Below are positions 1 through 5,474 of a DNA stretch of 5,474 bases, in pieces. Both the position numbers and the translations under genes were made by a program. The DNA comes from Parachlamydiales bacterium. Lineage in GTDB: Bacteria > Chlamydiota > Chlamydiia > Chlamydiales > SM23-39. The notes under the pieces are model-generated. The model worked only from the letters and a program-made list of their open reading frames with translations. It was not told the origin of the DNA and did no database searches. The stretch covers positions 1 through 5,474 of the forward strand of contig JAGVDZ010000090.1 of NCBI GenBank assembly GCA_020058465.1, written 5' to 3'. Every line of letters begins with the position of its first letter. Position 1 is the first letter of the stretch.

Positions 1-1131
1 GAATTGTTTAGCACATCTTGAGGAAAGAATGGCGACAATGCCCGGGTGCCAGTGTTCTGAAGACATGACCAGAGCGTTGTGGGTGAGATACGTTGGATGT
101 GTAGTAAAAATTTTTTCAACTTCTAAAAAGGCTTGCTTTTCGATGGTTTGCCTTTGAAAATTTTGTTCATTGAGAATTTGGGTGAGTTGTTCTGCCTCTT
201 TAAGATTGTGGGTTAAAAGGAGCTCTACTCCCTTCATAGGATCTCCGATACGCCCCAGACTGTTGAATTTGGGGGCGATTTTGGAAGAGATGTCTGAGGG
301 AGTTAGAGATTCTAGATTGACGTCACTTTGTTGACAGAGGTAAGCAAGACCTCTTCGATGCCCACTTTTGATTTCTTCGAGGCCATATCGGACGAGGATT
401 CGATTTTCCCCTCGTAAAGCCCCCATATCGGCGACAGTACCTAGAGCTACGAGATCGAGAAACGACTTCAGATCGATCAAGGAGGGATCAAAAGCATTCA
501 GCTCAATCAGCCGGTGGGTGACTGCATGGATGAGCTTGAATGCGACACCTACACCTGTTAAGTCTCGATTTGGATAGGTGCTATCTCGTAACTTAGGATT
601 GAGCGCCGCTATGCATTCAGGGATCTTTGAGGTGGGTTCGTGGTGATCTGTGATGATGACATCGACATGGTACTGAGAGAAGGTTGCAATATCTTTGGAA
701 GCAGAGATGCCACAGTCTACGGTGATCAGAAGATGGGCAGGGTGAGAGGCGAGGAAGGATGCAAGCTCTGGGAGAGTGCCATCTTGTCTTGTGGCGACAA
801 GAAAGTGGGTATTCATGGAGAGCTTTCGGAAAAAGTCAACGAAAAGGGCGGTCCCTGTCATTCCATCGACGTCATTATCGCCATAGATGAGAATTGTTTC
901 TCGGCGGTAGAAGGCCTGGCAAATCCTTTCCACGGCACTGTCCATATGGGAGAGAAGATGGGGTGGGTAAAGATTGGGTAGCTTTCCATAAAGAAAATCA
1001 TGGACATCAGGGACCTGCTCCATCCCCCGGCTGACGAGAATTTGGGCTATAACAGGGTCTATCTTAAACTCTTGTACAAAAAGAGCTTCCAAGTAAAGAT
1101 CCCTCTTTGGGTAGACCCAAAGGGGGTTCAT
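1..1131 (-). CDS. recJ: Single-stranded-DNA-specific exonuclease RecJ (partial, 3' end outside window)
   Basis: RecJ is a cytoplasmic metal-dependent 5'-3' exonuclease on single-stranded DNA, used in recombination and repair. The 377 residues visible read without a stop or frameshift. DHH phosphoesterase motifs appear in order: YGDNDVDGMTG at 83-93 (metal-binding D85, D87, D89), VDCGIS at 138-143, TDHHE at 161-165, and LVALGTVAD ending at D235. GVGVAFKLI (192-201) and ENRILVRYGL (242-251) are also typical of the family. The later core motif FNSLGRIGDP is at 289-298, and the DHHA1 domain begins with WHPGIVAILSSR at 361-372. RecJ proteins are usually about 560-590 residues, so roughly the last 200 are missing. 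The ATG at 1131 is preferred because NPLWVYPKR follows directly and fits the start of chlamydial RecJ as I recall it. A GTG ten codons upstream (1161-1159) is possible. No Shine-Dalgarno sequence precedes the ATG. The gene lies 47 bases after secDF and is probably co-transcribed with it. Confidence 0.96.
   Translation of the reverse strand, partial: MNPLWVYPKRDLYLEALFVQEFKIDPVIAQILVSRGMEQVPDVHDFLYGKLPNLYPPHLLSHMDSAVERICQAFYRRETILIYGDNDVDGMTGTALFVDFFRKLSMNTHFLVATRQDGTLPELASFLASHPAHLLITVDCGISASKDIATFSQYHVDVIITDHHEPTSKIPECIAALNPKLRDSTYPNRDLTGVGVAFKLIHAVTHRLIELNAFDPSLIDLKSFLDLVALGTVADMGALRGENRILVRYGLEEIKSGHRRGLAYLCQQSDVNLESLTPSDISSKIAPKFNSLGRIGDPMKGVELLLTHNLKEAEQLTQILNEQNFQRQTIEKQAFLEVEKIFTTHPTYLTHNALVMSSEHWHPGIVAILSSRCAKQF
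1101..1126 (-). promoter_or_regulatory. Imperfect hairpin at the 5' end of the recJ coding region
   Basis: On the mRNA strand CTTTGGG pairs with CCCAAAG around a four-base loop (TCTA). One A-C mismatch follows, then three more G-C pairs, giving ten pairs over 26 bases. It covers bases +6 to +31 of recJ, where a ribosome sits during initiation. Such a stem can reduce independent initiation and make expression depend on ribosomes arriving from upstream. The pairing is visible; the regulatory role is inference. It lies within codons for PLWVYPKR, so coding constraint alone could also explain it. Confidence 0.35.
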
Positions 1132-1175
1132 GTCAAAACTGGAGCATAACGACGAATACACAGAAAAACACCCAT
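1128..1175 (-). other. 15-codon ORF bridging secDF and recJ (ATGA overlap)
   Basis: Three bases after the secDF TAA an ATG opens a reading frame encoding MGVFLCIRRYAPVLT. Its TGA (1130-1128) overlaps the recJ start as ATGA. It is in the same frame as secDF, so it could be a relay for ribosomes terminating on secDF, or the remnant of a longer secDF C-terminus cut by the TAA at 1181-1179. It could also be chance, because the ORF is very short and has only a weak purine stretch (GATAAGAG, inside the secDF end) upstream. I do not claim it encodes a functional peptide. Confidence 0.25.
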
Positions 1176-1178
1176 CGT
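1132..1178 (-). other. secDF-recJ intergenic gap without terminator
   Basis: The 47 bases between the secDF TAA and the recJ ATG contain no inverted repeat with a following T-run and no clear -10/-35 pair. A run of five T on the mRNA-sense strand is not preceded by a stem. The short same-strand spacing suggests one transcript covers both genes. There is no purine-rich Shine-Dalgarno sequence in the last 20 bases before the recJ ATG. Confidence 0.7.
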
Positions 1179-4100
1179 TTAGGAACTCTTATCTATAGAC
1201 ACATGACGGAAGATGAGAAGAAGAGGACATGAAGCTAGCCACGAAGAGAGGGTTCCTACGGAGACACCGAGAGTCATAATTAGAGAAAAGTTAAATAGAG
1301 GACTTCCTCCAAAGATTAAAAGAGAGACTAAGGCAAGAAGAGTCGTTCCAGAAGTCACCAAGGTTCTGGAAAAGGTCTTATGAAGGCACCCTTCGAGAGA
1401 TGTAGAGGTGAAAGACGTCGGTGAAAGATCTTCTCGAACACGGTCGAAGACGATGATCTTATCATTGAGAGAGTAGCCGATGACTGTTAAGATTGCAGCA
1501 ATAGAGTTTAGATCAATTTGCACGGGTACTTTGAAGTAGGCCAGTACACTAAATAGGCTCAACGTTAAGAGTAGATCAAGTAAGAGACTGGCCAAAGCAG
1601 CCCAGGCAAAGATGGCCTCGAAACGGAAGCTTAGGTAGATAAAAATGGAGAGGAAAGAAAGGCCAAGGCCGATGAGTGCGTAGCGGTATATTGAAGTAGA
1701 AAACTGTTGACTGACACAGGTCCACTGGGAAAGGAGCTGGTCGAGCGATGCATCGGTGGGTATGAGCTTTTGTTCTTTGAAAAGGTGCTGGAGGTAAGAG
1801 AGGGGTTTGAGTGAAGGGGTCGAAGTAGGACTGTCATCGACTTTGCTAGCAAGGTGTGCCGCAGCTTGAGGGGACAAAAATATTCGAAGCTCGGAGCCTT
1901 GAGATAGAGTTTTGATAGAGATGTCTTGGTGTCTAAGGCCTGCCAAGACCAGTGCTTGTTCGAGGCGCTCTTTGGGGCAGTCTCCCATAGGATCTTGGAG
2001 ACTTAAGGCATAGCCCCCTGTAAAATCGATGCTCAAAAGTGAGCCTGGCATCATCCACCAAGAAAGGGCTCCTAGGAGACACAAAGAGCCGACAGCAATC
2101 CAAACTTGACGAGTGTAGCGTAAAAAAGGGAGTTTAAGGTTCGTCAAAAAAGTGGGCATGTGGAGGGTGCGGAGGGGCTTCTTGTTCAGCCAAAATGTGA
2201 AGTAAAGGCGAGTTAAGAATAAGGCTGTGAACATGGAGGAAGTAAGGCCAATGAACAAGTTGAGGGCAAAGCTTCTCACAGGACCTGCTTGAAAACTGAG
2301 TAGGATGACCGCTGCAAGCAGGGTTGTGAGATTTGAATCAAAAATAGCGCTGAATGCCTTTTTGTACCCCAAGGCAATGGCCTTACTTAAAGGGACTTGT
2401 CGGGCGAGCTCTTCTTTGACCCGTTCTAAAACTAAGACATTCGCGTCGACGGCCATCCCCAAAGTCAACACGACACCGGCAAGCCCTGCTAAGGTGAGGG
2501 TGGCACCGATCATTTGAAGGATGGTCCATATGATTAACATGTTAACAATGAGAGCAATAGAAGCAATCAAACCGGCAAAACGATAGCTGAGAAGCATGGC
2601 GGCGACCACCGTAAATAGGGCTAAACATGTGGCTAAGATGCCTTGTATTCTGGCTTGCTGACCTAGCTCAGGGCCCATTGTTTTTTCGGAAAGGATACGA
2701 GGGACAAAGCTTAACGATCCTGCTTGGAGATCAGAGGCAAGCCATCCGATCTCTTGATTGGTGAAACGACCTGTGATCATAGCACTTTCACGAATGGAAG
2801 CTTCGAGATGAGGGGCGCTGATGACTTGGTCGTTCAATAAAACGGCCATCCTCCAACCTCGGCCTTGGGAGACAGCTTCAAAGGGAGTTCCAGCGACTTC
2901 TTGTCGACTAAAACGGGAAGTCCAGGCGAAGAGGTGATCTTGAGGAGATAGGCCATCTGAATCTTGGTGATCAGAGATATCAAAACTGAGGTAGTGTCCT
3001 TTTGAAGGTTCGTAGCCAGATCGGATATGAACCAAGTCTTTGCCTTCGAGCGCTGCCTTATCAAATACCACCATTAGAGGATATTCAAGATCGGCAGCCT
3101 CCTTCCAGAGAGCTATCCTTGAGACAGAGAGGGTTGGATCCGTGGTGTCAAGTTCCAGCCTAAGACCCCGATCCCAGAGTTCTTGAAGAAAGGTGTGGGT
3201 CGTCTGTTCATGTCGTAAAATAGAGGCTGCGATCTTGTGAATTTGATCTGGATGAGTCTCTCCTGAAGTGACGGCGCGATCCCAGACGAGCTGTAAAAAG
3301 GGGACAACGGCCTTTTTCAGATCGAGGTTTGTGGGGGAGAACGTTTCGTTGACAACATGAAGTTGGAGCTTTGAAGGGCGAATCAGCTCTTCTGCCGATA
3401 CATCTTGGGCTCCTGGAAAATCAACGACGACGGAAGAGCCGAGTTGCTTGATTGAGATGTCTGCAACTCCCATCCGATTGAGTCTTTGATGGAGCTCTTG
3501 AACAGATTGCTGAAGGAGTGAAGAATCGACTACGACCTGCCCTCCTTGGTCGAGCAGTTCGAGTTGCACAGTCTTTCCACCAGAAAGGTCGAGACCCCAT
3601 TTTAACACTTGCTTAGAGTCACCTCTATACCATTTGGAAAGGGTCAACATGAGGTTGCTGATCAGGGGATTGCGAGGTGGGGGGGGAAGAGGGTGGCCTT
3701 CCAAGAGCCCTTCTCTTGCTTGCTTGTGCCAGATCAAAAGTTCTTCATGGTTCAGCTCACCTATCCTATCTTCTCTTTGAATCCAATGTTTGAGAGAGCC
3801 GAAAGGCAAACTCATATAGGAAGAAGTCGCTTCTCGATGGAACGGCTCTTGGATGGTCTGAACGTAAGTGTCTGTCCAAGTCGATGATCGTAAAATGAGA
3901 TCTTTGTTCCCAAAAGTTGTGGTCGGATAGGGAGGGAGGGAAGTGGGGTAGAACCCGTAGAGTTGCAAATGACTGAAGAGAGCTTGAAGCTCTTGATGTA
4001 GCAATGGATAAAGGGGCGACGATACATGAGATTCGTAAGATTCGAGAATAGGTAAGATCCCTTTGAGACCTACGTAAAGAGTATCGCCAGGTTCAAATGG

Positions 4101-5423
4101 CAAGTCAGGCCAAAGGTCTAGGTGGGATCCGATCACAAGACAAAGAGATGTGTCTTCGGGAGGTCTTGTTGCATACTCTGATAAGGTAAGAATGGGCAAA
4201 TCGTGGAGGTCTGGGTGAGTAGGATGCCAGGTATCGATCATTTGGTGTTGTAGATGGTGGAGCTGTTTTGATGCCCATTGTTGTAGATCAATTCGGAGAG
4301 CTGTCGTCCAAGGTTCTTTATAGTGGAAGTGCACACCTTGGGAGGAGACCTTCAGAGTGTACTGGCTCCAAGTCTTAGTCAATCGGGACAACTCTTGAAG
4401 CCAGATCTCGTTTAAAGGGGGGAGCGTTGAAAAGGAGAGGGACTTCTCATCGAAATAGGGGATCAGATCACTTTGCCAGACGAGCGTAGGGCCTGCAGCC
4501 TCTTGTTGGATGTGAGAAAAGAATGGAGATAGCCCACCTGGATGTAGACTTGCCCCAGTTTCTGACCTTGGCTGAAGTTGTTTCAATAAGGATGCAGCCT
4601 GGTCGAAGTCCCTTGAGGCAGCTTTGAGGGAAGAGTGGACTTTGTCTCGTTCAAGGGTTTTTCTCAAGGTCGGTATTGAAGTGGAGCTGAGTTGTAAAGA
4701 GGCTGGCAATTGGGTCAACCTTTGGTGGAAGGAAGGAAGATGGGGCTCCAGCTCTTGGCAAAGTGCAAGCTCGTGAATCAGTTGCGATGACAGATGACTC
4801 GATGTTCCTGCAAGAACAAGTTCTGAGTTCCAAGAGACGGGGACAAAGTGGTACCAATTGGTGAGTGCCGAATGAGTGGTATCGCGCCATACTTGGGGGT
4901 CGAAGACAGTCTCGATCAGATCGGGGTCCAGTATGCTGGCCGTATCGACCAAGAATGTCGAATGGGGATCGAGAGACAGGGGAGACAGTGCAAAGTGTCG
5001 ATAGGCGTTGGGGAGCTTGGAAGAAGCGTAGGGCCAAATAGCTCGAAATTGCAAAGAGGCCTCTGGCGAGGGCCAGGTCAAAAGCCAGGAACCTAGATGC
5101 CTTTGTAGATGGGGTTTGGGAAGATTGGCCTGGCGAGCGAGGTCTTGGATCCAAGAAGCAAAGTCGAGTTGATGTCGATAGAACCTTTGGCAAATGTGTT
5201 CTTTCGTCTGACGGAGATGACGGAGGGAGGGGGGGGAATTCAGAGGTTGAGCGTAGTAGAAAAGGGATAGAAGCACCTGGTAGAGGACCACAAGGAAAGT
5301 GGTGGCAACGCAAGCGAGGTGCCAGCGTTTGAAAAGGACTTTCACGACTGTCGTTTCCTTTAGCCCAAGAAAACCTCCACTGTCGAGACTAGAGTACAGA
5401 GTTTCTGGAGCATCTGTAGGCAA
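1179..5423 (-). CDS. secDF: SecD-SecF fusion, protein-export accessory translocase subunit
   Basis: This inner-membrane protein would use the proton gradient to pull exported proteins through SecYEG after SecA. Residues are counted from the TTG at 5423. A first membrane helix at about 35-57 is followed by about 540 residues I do not recognise, ending in a proline-rich stretch at 578-586. The SecD core starts with GLDLSGGK (610-617). Its periplasmic base holds LNDQVISAP (863-871) and MGPELG (916-921). Helices follow at about 926-1075, with GMAVDANVLVLERVKEE (989-1005, proton-relay D993). The SecF half has a helix at about 1106-1126, DFTGGY (1133-1138), then five helices, with GYSLNDKIIVFDRVRE (1316-1331, D1321) and SRTLVTSGTT (1352-1361, R1353). 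The three residues match E. coli SecD D519 and SecF D213 and R247. The total of 1,414 residues resembles the roughly 1,400 of Chlamydia SecDF and far exceeds ordinary SecDF (about 750). The start is uncertain: candidates are TTG 5423, GTG 5345, or a codon beyond the window. Confidence 0.95.
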   Translation of the reverse strand: MPTDAPETLYSSLDSGGFLGLKETTVVKVLFKRWHLACVATTFLVVLYQVLLSLFYYAQPLNSPPSLRHLRQTKEHICQRFYRHQLDFASWIQDLARQANLPKPHLQRHLGSWLLTWPSPEASLQFRAIWPYASSKLPNAYRHFALSPLSLDPHSTFLVDTASILDPDLIETVFDPQVWRDTTHSALTNWYHFVPVSWNSELVLAGTSSHLSSQLIHELALCQELEPHLPSFHQRLTQLPASLQLSSTSIPTLRKTLERDKVHSSLKAASRDFDQAASLLKQLQPRSETGASLHPGGLSPFFSHIQQEAAGPTLVWQSDLIPYFDEKSLSFSTLPPLNEIWLQELSRLTKTWSQYTLKVSSQGVHFHYKEPWTTALRIDLQQWASKQLHHLQHQMIDTWHPTHPDLHDLPILTLSEYATRPPEDTSLCLVIGSHLDLWPDLPFEPGDTLYVGLKGILPILESYESHVSSPLYPLLHQELQALFSHLQLYGFYPTSLPPYPTTTFGNKDLILRSSTWTDTYVQTIQEPFHREATSSYMSLPFGSLKHWIQREDRIGELNHEELLIWHKQAREGLLEGHPLPPPPRNPLISNLMLTLSKWYRGDSKQVLKWGLDLSGGKTVQLELLDQGGQVVVDSSLLQQSVQELHQRLNRMGVADISIKQLGSSVVVDFPGAQDVSAEELIRPSKLQLHVVNETFSPTNLDLKKAVVPFLQLVWDRAVTSGETHPDQIHKIAASILRHEQTTHTFLQELWDRGLRLELDTTDPTLSVSRIALWKEAADLEYPLMVVFDKAALEGKDLVHIRSGYEPSKGHYLSFDISDHQDSDGLSPQDHLFAWTSRFSRQEVAGTPFEAVSQGRGWRMAVLLNDQVISAPHLEASIRESAMITGRFTNQEIGWLASDLQAGSLSFVPRILSEKTMGPELGQQARIQGILATCLALFTVVAAMLLSYRFAGLIASIALIVNMLIIWTILQMIGATLTLAGLAGVVLTLGMAVDANVLVLERVKEELARQVPLSKAIALGYKKAFSAIFDSNLTTLLAAVILLSFQAGPVRSFALNLFIGLTSSMFTALFLTRLYFTFWLNKKPLRTLHMPTFLTNLKLPFLRYTRQVWIAVGSLCLLGALSWWMMPGSLLSIDFTGGYALSLQDPMGDCPKERLEQALVLAGLRHQDISIKTLSQGSELRIFLSPQAAAHLASKVDDSPTSTPSLKPLSYLQHLFKEQKLIPTDASLDQLLSQWTCVSQQFSTSIYRYALIGLGLSFLSIFIYLSFRFEAIFAWAALASLLLDLLLTLSLFSVLAYFKVPVQIDLNSIAAILTVIGYSLNDKIIVFDRVREDLSPTSFTSTSLEGCLHKTFSRTLVTSGTTLLALVSLLIFGGSPLFNFSLIMTLGVSVGTLSSWLASCPLLLIFRHVSIDKSS
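3679..3686 (-). repeat. C8 homopolymer tract before the SecD core of secDF
   Basis: Eight consecutive C on the coding strand encode Pro580-Pro581 and part of Pro582, in a proline-rich linker between the unrecognised N-terminal segment and the SecD core motif. A one-base slip would remove all recognisable SecD and SecF sequence. The tract may simply reflect CCC codon use in a proline run. Confidence 0.5.
5229..5236 (-). repeat. C8 homopolymer tract near the 5' end of secDF
   Basis: Eight consecutive C on the coding strand encode the end of Ser63 and Pro64-Pro65, just after the first membrane helix. One added C would shift translation into a frame that stays open until its stop at 4651, giving a truncated protein of about 260 residues without the SecD or SecF domains. 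Length-variable G/C tracts are known in chlamydial pmp genes. Whether this tract varies is unknown. Confidence 0.5.
5343..5361 (-). promoter_or_regulatory. Candidate ribosome-binding site and GTG start for secDF
   Basis: AAAGGA at 5361-5356 lies 10 bases before an in-frame GTG at 5345-5343 (residue 27 of the longer reading). Starting here would give 1,388 residues and a seven-residue N-tail with three basic residues (MKVLFKR) directly before the first membrane helix, as is usual in SecD. The TTG at 5423 has a purine-rich GGGAGCAGGG whose end is 13 bases away, longer than normal. The stronger GGAGG at about 5379-5375 encodes Gly-Gly and has no in-frame start at a useful distance. The GTG is my preferred start, but a start upstream of the window cannot be excluded. 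Confidence 0.4.
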
Positions 5424-5474
5424 ATTAGCAGAAAGACCCTGCTCCCTTAGTTCGGAAGGGGGTTGAAGGATCCA
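5424..5474 (-). other. Leader region upstream of secDF, open in the secDF frame
   Basis: These 51 bases contain no stop in the secDF frame and no codon that looks like a well-placed start. I see no -10/-35 pair or hairpin. In the other two minus-strand frames stops occur at 5449-5447 (TAA after codons reading NPLPN) and near 5428 (TAA after GAGSFC). Either could be the end of an upstream gene, but too little is visible to identify one. In C. trachomatis I recall a small hypothetical gene and the undecaprenyl diphosphate synthase gene upstream. Confidence 0.35.

Noticed and set aside
368..577. Short plus-strand open frame rich in Arg and Ser
   Set aside because: Antisense shadow of the RecJ region covering residues 185-255, with no supporting start signals.
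640..981. 113-codon open frame on the plus strand
   Set aside because: It lies wholly antisense to recJ, whose catalytic motifs are unmistakable there; its product has no recognisable features.
1159..1168. T-run in the secDF-recJ gap as part of a terminator
   Set aside because: No stem precedes it on the mRNA strand, so it does not resemble an intrinsic terminator.
2069..2078. Ten-base palindrome CTCCTAGGAG
   Set aside because: It is inside the SecF coding region at LLGAL; one such palindrome in this length is expected by chance.
3609..3887. 92-codon plus-strand open frame
   Set aside because: Antisense to the secDF linker and SecD core start; the composition follows from the opposite strand's coding sequence.
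3979..3993. Perfect inverted repeat AGAGCTT-G-AAGCTCT
   Set aside because: It lies inside secDF codons for QELQAL, has a one-base centre that cannot form a normal loop, and is not followed by a T-run.
4651..5313. 220-codon open frame on the minus strand, shifted relative to secDF
   Set aside because: It overlaps secDF in another frame and its Ser/Pro/Arg-rich composition is typical of an out-of-frame reading. It matters only as the frame reached if the C8 tract at 5229-5236 gained one base.

Overview
The window holds two convergent-free, same-strand genes on the minus strand, read from right to left: a very large fused SecD-SecF protein-export gene (secDF, about 4.2 kb) followed after 47 bases by the 5' two thirds of recJ, the single-strand DNA exonuclease gene, which runs off the left edge. 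Nearly every base is coding. The only non-coding DNA is the 47-base gap and up to about 130 bases around the uncertain secDF start, so no stretch over 300 bases lacks a gene.

The likely source is a member of the Chlamydiae, probably an environmental lineage rather than Chlamydia itself. This rests on three things: SecD and SecF fused into one protein of about 1,400 residues, an exceptionally long segment between the first membrane helix and the SecD core, and the order secDF then recJ, which I recall as the CT448-CT447 order of Chlamydia trachomatis. G+C looks close to half by eye, higher than typical Chlamydia (about 40%). The lineage is an inference from family knowledge, not from a search.

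Right to left: (1) 5424-5474 is 51 bases that stay open in the secDF frame and contain no recognisable promoter. (2) secDF occupies 1179-5423, with its true start unresolved because no in-frame ATG occurs until residue 395 of the longest visible reading. (3) 1132-1178 is a gap with no terminator-like hairpin, across which the secDF frame resumes as a 15-codon ORF whose TGA overlaps the recJ ATG (ATGA). (4) recJ occupies 1-1131 and carries an imperfect hairpin at its first codons.

The two products work in different processes: SecDF uses the proton gradient to help SecYEG/SecA export, and RecJ works in recombination and repair. Their link is probably co-transcription and perhaps translational coupling. 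I found no undescribed system here. The most useful leads are the roughly 540-residue unrecognised extracytoplasmic segment in SecDF, two C8 tracts flanking that segment, the secDF start problem, and the secDF-recJ junction.
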